Counted from the stretch's first letter, positions 35,926 through 47,625 are shown. The stretch: DNA of 64,000 nucleotides from Mesorhabditis belari (GCA_958450365.1 CAUEEP010000930.1:2003501-2067500), one strand, 5' to 3'. Notes: a model not told the origin generated them from the letters alone. Made by a program: numbers and translations.

Positions 35926-38900
35926 TCAATACTCATCAAGATCGATTGTCTCAAATTCTTCCGACAAATCCTCCTGGAAGTCGACTCGGTAGCGAAGAAT
36001 GGCTGAAAATCCATTAAAATCCATTATTTTCTCTTTAAATTCATTTCCCACCACCAATCCCTCCAAATCCTCTCGCAAATTGTGCTCCTTCTTGTGATTT
36101 ATCACTGACCATCTCGAATTCAGCTCCGAATTTTCGATAATTTTCCACTAACCATTCAAGTAATAGACAGGAGTCAAGAAGTTCAAAATCGTTTTCAGAA
36201 ATCTTCTCTTTTCGTTGCAGGTTCAGGGTTAAATCATTGCCAGTTTTAGTTCGGATTTCGTATCTGAAAATCCTTAAGAATTACAGGCTTTCGTGCTTCG
36301 TGCTGAGTACTGTGCTGTAATTTGAGCAATATAATAAGTATTGTAATGATACTGGATATGAAATTGTACAATATCTTTAAGAATCATGTTTTTGTTATTA
36401 GAAAAGTACAGTCTGAATTACAAAGTACAGTATGAATTGCACAGTACAGTCTGAATTGCACAGTACAGTCTGAATTGCACAGTACAGTCTGAATTGCACA
36501 GTACAGTCTGAATTGCAAAGTACAGCTTGAATTGCAAAATACAGTCTGAATTGCAAAGTACAGTCTGAACTGCAAAGTACAGTCTGAATTGCACAGTACA
36601 GTTTGAATTGCACAGTACAGTCTGAATTGCACAGTACAGTCTGAATTGCACAGTACAGTTTGAATTGCAAAGTACAGTCTGAACTGCAAAGTACAGTCTG
36701 AATTGCACAGTACAGTTTGAATTGCACAGTACAGTTTGAATTGCACAGTACAGTCTGAATTGCACAGTACAGTTTGAATTGCAAAGTACAGTCTGAACTG
36801 CAAAGTACAATCTGAATTGGAAAGTACATCCTGAATTGGAAAGTACAATCTGAATTGCAAAGTACAGTCTGAATTGCAAAGTACGGTCTGAATAGCAAAG
36901 TGCAGTATGAATTGCTTACCGAACAATGTCCAGATTCTCCCAACAGATCAACTTCTCGACCACACCCATTTCAAGTGCTTGCAGGGTATGATTGACTCCG
37001 TAGACAAATTTCCCAGTTTCCTCAAATAGAATCATTATTTTTAAGCTGTTGATCAATGAACTAACGCGACTGATTTCATCGAAATATTCCTGAATCAATC
37101 TTTTCTCTTGTATGAATTTCACATTAGCAAGTGATCCGGCTGCAAGCTCGATCGCTTCATTCAAACCGTTTTCCCCGGCATATGAGATGTCAATTGTTTT
37201 GATGACTTTTGATTGAAGTCTCTGAAAAAGTCTCTGAAGTCTTTTTAAATCGATCTTTCTGTTTTCTTTCTTTTCTCACTTGATCAAAGAGATTCGACAT
37301 GGCGAGTTCGTTCTTGAAATCAGCTGATCCAGCAAGGATTAAACCGGAGACAGAGATCTGAATAGGGAGTGGAGGAGATTGGCAAAGGATGAGTCTGATA
37401 AGCTAGCTTATAGCTAAGTCGAGTTTAGAATGTTTGAATGAGATCTGGTTTGCTCCGGATAAGCTGTCTGATCCAGAACCCAAAACCAAGCTAGGCTTAG
37501 TTTAAAGTGATAGGCATCTAGGCAAGCCTTAAACAATGACTGTCATTCTTGAAGTTCTTTCTTGTGGTTCATTCTTGAAATCAGCTGATTCAGCAAGGAT
37601 TAAACCGGAGACAGAGATCTGAATAGGGAGTGGAGGAGATTGGATTGGAAAAGGATCTGATCCGGAATAAGCTTATAGCTAAGCCGAGTTTAGAATGTTT
37701 GAAGCAGATCTGGTTTAATCCGGATAAGCTATCTGATCCAGAACCCAGCACCAAGCTAGGCTTAGTTTAAAGTGATAGGCATCTAGGCAAGCCTTAAACG
37801 AATGACTGTCACTGGCTTTTGAACACAAATCCGATAATGTTATTTCAAGAATTTACCCGATCATTTTTGATGAACATTTCCACAGCAATCTCGGCAACTT
37901 TCCTCAGATAATTATGGCGTTTCTCGGCACGAAGGCGAGCAAAACGGAGAGCTGACTGGCCACCACGTCCTGAAATTGAAATTGAAATTGGAATTAAATT
38001 GAATTTGAATTGAAATTGATATTCTCCTAATAAAACTCATTCCCAAAGCCTTCAGCATTCCCTACCATGCTTTTTCGGTAAATGAACATCAAATTTCTGT
38101 AGAATCTCTCGATTTGCGCCTTCCAATGTGGCAAACAACGCTCCATTTCCGTTGATGATGATGAAACCGATTCTCATGTCATCGTTGAGCATCTCTAGAA
38201 TTGAAGAATTCAAATCAATTTGCCTGATTCATGAAACTCATGAAACAATACCTTTCAACAAATCAGTGTTAAACTTATTCCCACACCAGTACAACGATTT
38301 GCTGATCATTTTGAAGGGTTCAAAATTGATGTTGATTTTCTTTTCTTTTCCTTCGTTTTGAATTGTTCCACAGTAGATAACAAGGCCATTTGGTGGAACT
38401 AAAAGCAAACAAAATAGAGTTTCTTTTACCAAATCTAAGCTCAGATTCATTCGGATTCTAGAGTCTTTTAAGTCGCCATATTTGGAAATTTTGTAGGATT
38501 TAGTCATTGATTTTGGTTCAAATCGACCATTGATGATTGACGATCACCCAAACCGCGATCGTCAATGGGTTTATTTTCTGTCTTTCGCCATACCATTCAT
38601 CGGCTCACTGCAGTGTCGTCTGCCCACGCATATCAAGGACTCTTCGGCCCTCTTCTTCATTCACCTAGCAACCGCCCTCATTCAGCTGAAGTTTTGTGTG
38701 CCGACGTGAAGGATCAAAGAATCAAAAGCAAGGACACAATTCGAAGAAATTGGTTGGTTGTTTTTTCGAGTTAATCATGCATAAGACTTCCCCCAAGATG
38801 ACAGGAAATTGTTTTTCTTTAGCGTGCAACATTCGCCCGGAATGAGCAAAGTCCACGTATAATCTCTCCACAGCAACCACAAGATGTTGTGGTTGATGTT

Positions 38901-39849
38901 GTGGTTTCAATACGATTCCTATTTTGTTCCAATAAGGTTCCAATACGGTTCCAATAAGGTTCCAATACGGTTCCAATACGGATCCAATAAGGTTCCAATA
39001 CTGTTCCAATACGATTCCCATACGGTTCCAATACGGTTCCAATAAGGTTCCAATACGATTCCAATAAGGTTCCAATACTGTTCCAATACGATTCCAATAC
39101 GATTCCAATACGGTTCCAATACTGTTCCAATACGGATCCAATACGGTTCCAATACGATTCCAAAACCGTCCCAACACGGTTCCAATCCGACTCCTATTTG
39201 TTCCAATACGGATCCAATAAGGTTCCAATACGGTTCCAATACGATTCCTTATTTGTTCCAATACGGTTCCTATTTTGTTCCAATAAGGTTCCCAATACGG
39301 TTCCAACACGGTTCCAATACGATTCCTATTTTGTTCTAATACGATCCCTTCCTTATTTATCGTGGTCTAAAGTGATTAAAGTAAAAATCGAGATATTTAT
39401 ACCTTTATTATAAAGCTTGAGTCGATTTTGCACTGACGCAATGGCGGAAAGAACGGAATTTCGATTGGCACTCGATTTGATATTCGACGCCGTTCCATGC
39501 TCTTCCACCAACATTTTCGAGTAAAAAGCAATTTGATCACCGCCTGGGATTATCAATGAGATCATTGAGGTACCGTTGCTGAAATGGGCAATGTCTATTG
39601 GAGAAGAAATCGCTCAATTAAGGTACAATAAAGGGTTTTGAGTGATCTGAAATCTGAAACGAATATAGTGACCGGAAATCGTCTTAAACGTCTTAAAATT
39701 CTTTTCTTTGACTTTTTTCTTTGACCAACCCCCTTGCTGACTCTAAATTCTTGATAATCTGCTTGATTTTCCACATTTCCACATTCAAATCTTGTTCCTA
39801 AAAAGAAAAATTAGAAGAATTTACAAGAATTTACCAAAATAGAAGACAT
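35926..39849 (-). CDS. Eukaryotic translation termination factor 1 (eRF1), complete, 11 exons
   Basis: Exons in order: 39849-39835, 39797-39730, 39578-39403, 38398-38252, 38194-38066, 37969-37857, 37357-37280, 37221-37066, 37020-36920, 36263-36052 and 36002-35926. Phase is kept throughout and the product is 423 aa, close to the usual 430-440. eRF1 recognises all three stop codons in the ribosomal A site and triggers peptide release. Stop-recognition motifs are intact: NIKS at 60-63 (GTASNIKS) and YxCxxxF as YWCGNKF. The catalytic GGQ is present in [17 protein letters not shown]. The C-domain ([13 protein letters not shown] [35 protein letters not shown]) and the acidic end [11 protein letters not shown], which binds eRF3, are present. 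The intron at 37065-37021 is 45 nt with a TTTGAG acceptor. If retained it adds 15 residues in frame. Confidence 0.95.
36400..36915. repeat. 19-bp minisatellite in an eRF1 intron
   Basis: About 27 units of CAGTCTGAATTGCAAAGTA. It gives 180-codon spurious minus-strand ORFs (repeating LCNSDCT). It ends a few bases from the donor of the preceding exon (36920). Confidence 0.95.
37310..37811. repeat. Tandem duplication of about 250 bp including half an eRF1 exon
   Basis: 37312-37557 and 37568-37811 are near-identical. The second copy carries the acceptor and the first about 46 bp of the 26-codon exon 37357-37280, including ISVSGLILA with a Gly to Glu-type change, but lacks the exon's 3' part and donor. 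Confidence 0.8.
38920..39350. repeat. 11-bp minisatellite in an eRF1 intron
   Basis: About 38 units of CCAATACGGTT and variants (AAGGTT, ACGATT). The long minus-strand ORFs (repeating [11 protein letters not shown]) are artefacts. Confidence 0.95.
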
Positions 39850-41090
39850 TTTGGAGAGAATAATCGAGAATTTTGATAGAAGATAGAAAGATTTCTTATA
39901 TAGAAAGAAAGCTTAGAGGCAAGCTTGCACAATCAAGAAAATATTGCACAATTTATGGAGGGAAAAGGCGCAAAAAGGAAAAAACGTCGAAAAGGAGAGA
40001 TGGTTGTGCAATTTTTCTGCCAAAAAGCTGTAAAAAACCGCCCTTTCAAGAGTCACAGTTATGCTTGAATGCTGAAAAATAGTTTTAGATTCGTTTTTTT
40101 TATAATTAAACTTCTGATTGTAAGAAGAATGCAGAAGCGTAAGAAGCCAAGCTCAATGAAACCAATTTCAATTGGTAGACTCAATCAAATGAATGACTTC
40201 AGTCGATTCACTGATCCAGCTTTGTCAATACTTTAACAGTACTTCAAATGTGACCAAACAATCCCAACCTTTATCTAGCAATCAAAAATATTAGTCAACG
40301 AGAATCGACGTTGAGCTCAAACGATGAATTGATGCTGGGATTTTACAGAGAATGATTGAAAGTTGAAAAATTGATTTTTATGAGAATCCTGTAATAGATA
40401 ACTAATTATTGTAACTGAGTCTTTTTGTAGAGCTAAAGTTCAGCTAGAGCTAAAGCTACAGTTCAGCTAGAGCTAAAGCTAAAGTTCAGCTAAAGATTCA
40501 GCTAAAGATTCAGTTGGTGGACTCAATAAAATGAATGATTTCAATCGATTTGATACAGAAGGAGATGATTAAACTTCTGATCGTAAGAAGAATTACCCTC
40601 AATTCAACCATTGGACTCAATCAAATGAATGACTTCAATCGATTCATTGTGCCAGCTTCATCAATACTTTAACGGACTTCAAATGTAACCAAAAAACCCC
40701 CAACCTGTATCTAGCTATCAAAAAATGTATGTAAGTAATGTAAGTGCAAAAAAAAATATAAGTAAGAATGTACATTTGTAAGTACAAAAAGCTTTACTTT
40801 AATATCAAAACTAATTTGCTTTGAATAACGAATTACTAGTGTGCTTTTAAAGGAGAATTAGGGAAATTGATGTATTGCAAAGAATACTTTGTGTGTTTAA
40901 AGAATACTTTGTGCTTAAATGTGTAAAAATTGTTTAGAATCGACAATTCTTTGTCGATTCTAAACAATTTTCGCCCCCTTTCTAGCACACAACGTTTATA
41001 GGGGTCATAAAAAGCAGAAATTTTTGTTAAGGATCATGGCAGCGTTTAGACTCGAACAGCTTTCCTTAAAAGTGCTTCCCCTTAGCTTGT
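39850..41090. other. Upstream of eRF1; no gene seen, repeats
   Basis: Bases 40135-40280 and 40590-40740 are direct repeats (shared AATCAAATGAATGACTTCA). Bases 40435-40510 carry GAGCTAAAGCT-type units. A short inverted pair (GAATCGACAATTCTTTGTCG) lies at 40935-40965. No exon is supported. The eRF1 start has no clear trans-splice acceptor immediately upstream. Confidence 0.4.
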
Positions 41091-42105
41091 GCTTCCCATT
41101 AGCTTCCTTCAGATCTTCCCCTTAGCTTCAGATCTTCCCCTTAGCTTCCTTCAGATCTTCCCTTAGCTTCCTTCAGATCTTCCCCTTAGCTTCCTTCAGA
41201 TCTTCCCCTTAGCTTCCTTCAGATCTTCCCCTTAGCTTCCTTCAGATCTTCCCCTTAGCTTCAGATCTTCCCCTTAGCTTCCTTCAGATCTTCCCCTTAG
41301 CTTCAGATCTTCCCCTTAGCTTCCTTCAGATCTTCCCTTAGCTTCCTTCAGATCTTCCCCTTAGCTTCAGATCTTCCCCTTGGCTTCCTTCAGATCTTCC
41401 TTAGCTTCCTTCAGATCTTCCCTTAGCTTCAGATCTTCCCTTAGCTTCCTTCAGATCTTCCCCTTAGCTTCAGATCTTCCCCTTAGCTTCCTTCAGATCT
41501 TCCCTTAGCTTCCTTCAGATCTTCCCCTTAGCTTCCTTCAGATCTTCCCTTAGCTTCCTTCAGATCTTCCCCTTAGCTTCCTTCAGATCTTCCCCTTAGC
41601 TTCCTTCAGATCTTCCCCTTAGCTTCCTTCAGATCTTCCCCTTAGCTTCCTTCAGATCTTCCCCTTAGCTTCCTTCAGATCTTCCCTTAGCTTCCTTCAG
41701 ATCTTCCCCTTAGCTTCCTTCAGATCTTCCCTTAGCTTCCTTCAGATCTTCCCCTTAGCTTCCTTCAGATCTTCCCTTAGCTTCCTTCAGATCTTCCCCT
41801 TAGCTTCAGATCTTCCCCTTAGCTTCCTTCAGATCTTCCCTTAGCTCCTTCAGATCTTCCCCTTAGCTTCCTTCAGATCTTCCCTTAGCTTCCTTCAGAT
41901 CTTCCCCTTAGCTTCCCTCAGATCTTCCCCTTAGCTTCCTTCAGATCTTCCCTTAGCTTCCTTCAGATCTTCCCTTAGCTTCCTTCAGATCTTCCCCTTA
42001 GCTTCCTTCAGATCTTCCCCTTAGCTTCCTTCAGATCTTCCCCTTAGCTTCCTTCAGATCTTCCCTTAGCTTCCTTCAGATCTTCCCCTTAGTGCTTTCC
42101 CTTAG
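41090..42105. repeat. 1-kb minisatellite, unit TTCCTTCAGATCTTCCCCTTAGC (about 23 bp)
   Basis: About 45 units with two length variants: loss of one C, or loss of the TTCCTTCAG segment, giving 22-bp and 15-bp forms. It starts at the end of the repeat block shared with 35.4 kb and ends about 150 bp beyond the stop of the next gene. Confidence 0.95.
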
Positions 42106-42259
42106 CTTCAGATCAAGCCAAAAACCCGTAGCAGACACAATATTTAATAAATAAGCTAAATAAAACATTGTTTATTTGTGAGCTAGTTTTTTATATACAT
42201 CATTTATTACATTCTATTATTAAGCCACTTGATTGAATCCAATGTTGCTTGGTTGCTTT

Positions 42260-44139
42260 TCAATGGCCAGCTGGCGGTCTCTAAAAATATCAAAATGAAA
42301 ATGTAAATGTTTTCAAAAGTTTTTTTGCTATTGTGATATCCAATTAGAAAGATAAAGTGAATAAGATCTGAGAAAACTCGCCTAACATATTTGTAAAACT
42401 CCCAGCTCACTTTGCACCGCCAAAGAGCCAAAATAGCGGTGAGAACAGAGAGAATGGCGACCACTGAAGAAAAAGGTTTAATAAAATGAAATCCTTGAGT
42501 GAGGACTCACCAAACGAGGTGATCACGGTGATATTTTGTTTGTCCTTTCCTCGGAAGTTTGCACTTTGACAAACAGCAAACTGTAAGCTTTTTATTTTCG
42601 ATCTCCTTTTGATTGCCAGGGTTTAATAAATAATCAATCATCTAGTTGGATGCTACAGGTTTGACTCCTTTTATTTCACCGCTATATGGAAAGTTTGAAT
42701 GGATCAATGGTCGAGTCTCTGAATGGATCAATTGGTAGAGTGCTAGACTGGAAAGCCAAAAGTCAATAGACTTTTACAAGAGATCGAGCATCTAGTTGGA
42801 TGTCACAGGTTTGACTCCTTCTATTTCACCGCTATATGGAAAGTTTGAATGGATCAATGGTCGAGTGCCAGACACGGGAAGCCAAGAGTCAATTGACTTT
42901 TACAAAAGATCAATCATCTAGCTGGATGTCACACGTCAGATTCTTATTCCTATTACCATCGAAAAACACGAACTGAACTTACAGGAATCCAGTCAAAACA
43001 AAGAGGAAGAACATAGCCGCCAAAGCGATGAACAAATAAACCATCTCGATTATCTAAAAGTTAAAACTTTAATTTCATTTCAGTTATCTAGAGCTCACAT
43101 AGATGATTCCGTAGATTTGCATGAAGAATGGCCGAAGAGTTTTAATCGACATCACAGCCAGAACGATCATCCCGATGGCAAGGGGGAATTGAAAAGCCTA
43201 GAAGATGAGGATTCAATTTCACGAGCTTTTCTGGAAGTCATTAGTCTATTTCCAGGGATGTTAGCTCTTCTCTGAAAAGTTTGGGAATTCTGGATGGGTT
43301 AATCGGTATAGTGTCAACCAGAGATCCAAGGATCAAAGATTCGACTCCCACAAATGATAGGCAAGCTAGCTGGATGTCACAAGATAGATTTCTGCTAGAC
43401 TTACTTGCTAGAAACCTAAAGACTTGCTTCTGCTACTTGCTTTATTTTTAAACTTTTTCTTTTACTTGTCATTGCTTTTTACAAACCAAAAGAAACGGAA
43501 CAATGAATAGGCCGATGATCGAGAAGACCAAAAGGACAATATCGAAGATGGTGAACACAGTGAAACCGAACTGGAAATTAGCTTTTATAGGAGATTTAGG
43601 AGCAAAGAATTTAGCAAAGTATTGGCAAAGATCTTTCTGAACTCAATTTTAATTGTCAATCTTTCGTAGACGATTGTGTTTCTCAGACGAAAGACTCTCA
43701 ACCAAAAGACTTTCAACCGAAAGACTTTTCAACCGAAAGACTCTCAGCCGAAAGACTCTCAGCCGAAAGACTCTCAGCCGAAAGACTCTCAGCCGAAAGA
43801 CTCTCAACCGAAAGACTTTCAACCAAAAGACTCTCAACCAAAAGACTTTCAACCGAAAGACTTTCAACCGAAAGACTTTCAGCCGATTGTGATCAAAATT
43901 TGCTTTGTAAAGTCAAAACAAAACTTAAAATGCTAGATTTAAAACAAAGAGAGATTTATGAGCTTTTTTATTTAAAATTCTCTATATTTAGTTAGAACTT
44001 AGGCGTTCTGTTATGACAGATTTTCTCGTTTTGAGTCTTTCACCTTTGCCGTTAGCCCACATGCACATTTGTATTGATCTTCTCGAATGGGGCCCTCGGG
44101 TGGGTGATTGGATGGCTGCCAAAGCCATATTTGCGTCAT
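42260..44139 (-). CDS. Four-TM membrane protein (gene 2), seven exons, complete
   Basis: Exons: 44139-44044, 43570-43487, 43197-43099, 43053-42983, 42587-42511, 42463-42411 and 42280-42260. The product is about 166 aa. All junctions keep phase if exon 5 uses the AAG acceptor at 42588. The TTACAG 7 nt further in would force a stop. A TTTTCAG acceptor lies 5 nt before the ATG, as for trans-splicing. The N-terminus (1-32) ends DQYKCACGLTAK. TMs are predicted at about 34-58, 62-80, 95-119 and 138-160 (NITVITSFVVAILSVLTA). The end is RCKRPPAGH. An alternative GC-donor splice would instead give a tail ending GFNQVA. AATAAA lies downstream. It shares layout and early intron phases with the 1.7-kb gene. 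Function unknown. Confidence 0.75.
42640..43380. repeat. tRNA-like SINE copies (three) in four-TM gene 2 introns
   Basis: Copies around 42690-42830, 42840-42945 and 43293-43375 carry an A-box-like AATTGGTAGAGTGCTAGACT or GGTTAATCGGTATAGTG, then a B-box-like GGTTTGACTCC or GATTCGACTCC. They share flanking TCTAGTTGGATGTCACA. This suggests a tRNA-derived short element. Confidence 0.5.
43686..43880. repeat. 15-bp minisatellite, GAAAGACTCTCAGCC
   Basis: About 13 units in the first intron of four-TM gene 2. Both-strand short ORFs are artefacts. Confidence 0.9.
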
Positions 44140-44208
44140 TTAGCTGAAAAAATGATTAGATATTTATGATGATTAGAAAATGATTAGCTTTAGAGAAAGC
44201 AAACTACG

Positions 44209-45660
44209 GTACAGGGTGTCTCAAAAGTTCTTATACTTTTTGTAAATGTCGGAAAGTCGGTTTAAGTCGGAAAACGGGCTATTTTTTTTAAAAACTAACA
44301 CCGGATTATGAAAATTCAGATATTTTTACTATACTTTACTTATTTTTTTGTATAAAATTTGCATCTAAACAACTTTTTGATGAGAATTTCGATGAGAAAG
44401 CTCGTCAAAGTGTTTTTGTTTTGTTTTAAGTGCTCTTTTTTGAAAGATTTCTAATCCAAAATTATTGCAAAATTTTTCACAATCCGAATCACAACAAATC
44501 ACGAAAAAAAAACTAGAAAAAAAACAGGATTCATAGCGCATAAGACCTTCCCCAAAGATGACAAAAGGTTCTGAGACGGCACAGGTAAAGCTTGAGCTTG
44601 AAGCTCTTTCTTTAGCCGATTGTTGATTTGATTTGGTTACGGTAGAGATTTCCCATGATTTGAGAAGTTTCGGGAAAACTCCCTGCAAAGCTTTTCCCAT
44701 TACTAAGCGTTAGGGTTTTGTGGCGAATAACATGACGAAAACATTCACTTGAAAATGAATCGAGAACACCGCGATCATCCCATATCGCAACACTGAAATT
44801 TAGCGCTAAAAAAGGATTGTGAGATTAATCAATTTCTATAGTTTTATAATAATCGATAATAACCTCTCCCCCAAAGATGACAAAAAGGTTCTGAGACGGC
44901 ACAGATGAAGCTTGTTGTCATCTTGGGGGAGGTCTTATGCGCTGTGAACCATTGTTTAACGGACATTCTCATCTCGGAAATCTGTTAAACGATTTATGTC
45001 TACTGTTATCATATTATTATCGACTGTTATTTCTAGAGAGGATTATTTGAAAAGTTTAGCCTTTCTTGTTAGATAGTACAATTGATTTACTTAAAAGCTG
45101 ATCAAGTTTCATTTTCATTCTCACAGTTCATTTTCAGGAGAAACTTCTATTTGAAGATTTACTATTGTTGGTAAAGCTTGTCATCTTGGGGGGAGGCCTT
45201 ATCGCTATGAATTATGTTCTTCAGGAATTCAGACCATGGGATTTTACCAAGTCTTGTTCTGACTCAGGCGCACGGAGAACATCCGTTGCCATGATCCTTA
45301 ACAATTCATAGCGCATAAGACCTCCCCCCCAAAGATGACAAAAGGTTCTGAGACGGCACAGGTAAAAGCTTGTCATCTTGGGGAGAGGTCTTATGCGCTG
45401 TGAACCATTGTTTAACGGACATTCTTTTTTATTGGTGGTAAAAGAAATAGTTGTTTATAATTGCTTAGATAATTTGAAGATTTAGAAAAAGCAAACTACG
45501 GTACAGGGTGTCCCAAGCGTTCTTAGACTTTTTGCAAATGTCGGAAAGTCGGTTTAAGTCGGAAAACGGGCTATTTTTTTAAAAACTAACACCGGATTAT
45601 GAAAATTTATATATTTTTACCATACTATACTTATTTTTTGCATAAAAGTTGCTAAAATGC
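44209..45660. repeat. Compound repeat cluster with duplicated ends and GTCATCTTGGGG palindromes
   Basis: ACTACGGTACAGGGTGTC and the following 150 bp occur in direct orientation at 44202-44350 and 45495-45650. Between them are several pieces of a palindromic unit (CATAAGACCTCCCCCCAAAG and its complement), at 44535, 44870-44945, 45180 and 45310-45400. Part (44568-44900) recurs inverted at 55770-56110. The 111-aa minus-strand ORF (44700-44365) lies inside this repeat and matches no family I know. Confidence 0.65.
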
Positions 45661-45985
45661 ATAAAATCAGTGATAAAAATGATGAAAATCGAGACGCCAA
45701 AAATCAACGAATTCATCAAGGATATATGGAAAGGTGTATGTGACTTTCAAATTGTTCTTTTTTTCTTTTTTTTGAAACCGACTCTTCGACCGGTTTCTTT
45801 TCGGACAGAGGCCGGTTGCATAAAAAGAAGTGAGAATTTTTCTTCCTTTTTTTCTTTTCGGCCTTGTGACCTTGGAAATATTTTCCCGTTCCACTACTCG
45901 AATTTCGATTTGCAAAATGATTTTTGTGATTTCCCTGTTTTTTTGATCGATCTGGAATCCATAATGTATAATAAAGTTCTCTGTA
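45661..45985 (+). other. Open stretch ending near AATAAA, not identified
   Basis: A plus-strand frame runs about 114 codons (45649-45993) with KMMKIETPKINEFIKDIW near its start, a possible donor at about 45734, and AATAAA at 45970. It could be the end of a gene, but no motif or clear splice chain supports it. Confidence 0.2.
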
Positions 45986-46300
45986 GATCATGAGAGGTTG
46001 ATGCTGGAGGCTGGATCATGAGAGGTTGATGATGGAGGCTGGATCAGGGAGAGGTTGATGCTGGAGGCTGGATCATGAGAGGTTGATGCTGGAGGCTGGA
46101 TCAGGAGAGGTTGATGCTGGAGGCTGGATCATGAGAGGTTCATGCTGGAGGCTGGATCATGAGAGGTTGATGATGGAGGCTGGATCATGAGAGGTTCATG
46201 CTGGAGGCTGGATCATGAGAGGTTCATGCTGGAGGCTGGATCATGAGAGGTTCATGCTGGAGGCTGGATCATGAGAGGTTCATGCTGGAGGCTGGATCAG
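45985..46300. repeat. 28-bp minisatellite
   Basis: About 11 units of GATCATGAGAGGTTCATGCT followed by GGAGGCTG. A single related unit reappears at 46483. Confidence 0.95.
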
Positions 46301-47276
46301 GAGAAGTCAAAAGAAGTGAGAAGTGACATTCGATAACTCGTAGTTTTTCAGTTCATATAGTTGATGCTGACAGAGCGACGTTTCCTCGGTACAAGAAGAA
46401 CAAAAAGTTTTTCTGCAAGGGGGAAATACCACAAATTGACGGGTTAAACCAAGAATATAAAGAAAATAAAGTTCTTTGTAGATCATGAGAGGTTCATGTT
46501 GGTCCTTTGATTCATTCATTGAGGATTCACGAAAATTGGAATCCAATGAGCCTTCAGCAGTGCTTTTTTCAGTCGGTGATGATGGTGCGATTTCTGTGTG
46601 TCCTTTGCTCGGAAGTCTCCACTTTGAGGAAGCTTTTGGGGTGAAAATTCGAAGAAATCATCTTCAGGTAACCTCAATTGGAAACGATTTCATTCGAGTC
46701 AATGCTAACTTTGTGCACAATTGACTAGCTTTTATTTGAATATAAGATAAATGTTTTATATTTTTTTTAAACTTGACTAAACTTATTAAAAGATTCGCTT
46801 TTGAAATAACTATCAAAACCGTTTTCTTGTTAAAAACTATCAAAATGTGAACACGTTTCAATCAGCGCCGCTCATCTCTCTCGCTCATCGATGTGAAAGC
46901 AACTCGCTTTTACTCCGTATTGTGACAAGGAATGAAAATGGATTCTAGCTGACTTTCGGTGAAAGTCAATGGGTTGCTGAGGGGAAAAGCCTGAGCCAGG
47001 AAAGGTCAGGAAAAGCCGGGAAAAGCCACGACGTGATGCCAAATGTGCATGAGATTGCTCTCGATTTATGCTGAGATTCATGTTGATGCTTCATGTTGAT
47101 GCTGAGATTTATGCTCTCGGTGCTCTGGGATTTGGAAGAGTCTACTAGACACTTTTGGAACTAGACTAGACACAACACTCAACTCAACTTAACTCAACAC
47201 TCAACTACTAGACACAACACTCAACTCAACTTAACTCAACAACTCAGCTAAATCTTTGTCAGAGAAAGAGCTCCAA
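46300..47276. other. No confident gene
   Basis: A plus-strand open frame (46485-46724) reads SVGDDGAISVCPLLGSLHF and passes a possible donor after ATCTTCAG at 46668. I recognise no family and no partner exon. Bases 47160-47245 hold ACTCAACTCAACTTAACTC repeats. Confidence 0.25.
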
Positions 47277-47625
47277 GAGAAAAATCATTCTTCAACATGA
47301 TAATGCACATGTTTCGAAGATGATTCGTTTTAAACTTGGATGAGAGGTGATCCTAATCGTTTTAAACTTGGATGAGAGGTGATCCTGATGAGAGGTGTCC
47401 ATTTGGTAGCCCTGATCTTGCACCTTTTGATTGCTACTTATTCCGAGGGAGTAATGATCAGCGATCAGCGATTTAGCGATGAAAGACTTTGATTCCAAAG
47501 ATGATGTCAAAAATGGCTGACAGATTGGTTTGCATTAAAGCCGAGTATTTTCTTTGAGAGAGGGAGACTTCTGTCAGTAAAATAGGCTCAATTCATTCAA
47601 AATAATGGAGAATATTTCGAATGAT
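47277..47625 (+). pseudogene. Mariner transposase C-terminal relic
   Basis: Plus strand: RKIILQHDNAHVSKMIRFKL carries the second catalytic motif (HDNA). A short internal duplication (GTTTTAAACTTGGATGAGAG, twice) follows. Then come FGSPDLAPFDCYLFR with the third catalytic Asp and, after frame changes, DSKDDVKNG, LTDWFALKPSIFF and ERGRLLSVK. This is the DD34D mariner C-terminus. No N-terminal half or terminal repeats were found. Confidence 0.75.

Noticed and set aside
36384..36943. 180-aa minus-strand ORFs rich in [10 protein letters not shown]
   Set aside because: Pure 19-bp minisatellite (19 x 3 = 57-bp frame cycle), inside an eRF1 intron.
38722..39309. 195-aa minus-strand ORF with repeated [11 protein letters not shown]
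   Set aside because: 11-bp minisatellite in an eRF1 intron; not a solenoid protein.
44365..44700. 111-aa minus-strand ORF as a gene
   Set aside because: Lies within a dispersed repeat also found inverted at 55.77-56.11 kb, where the frame is broken.
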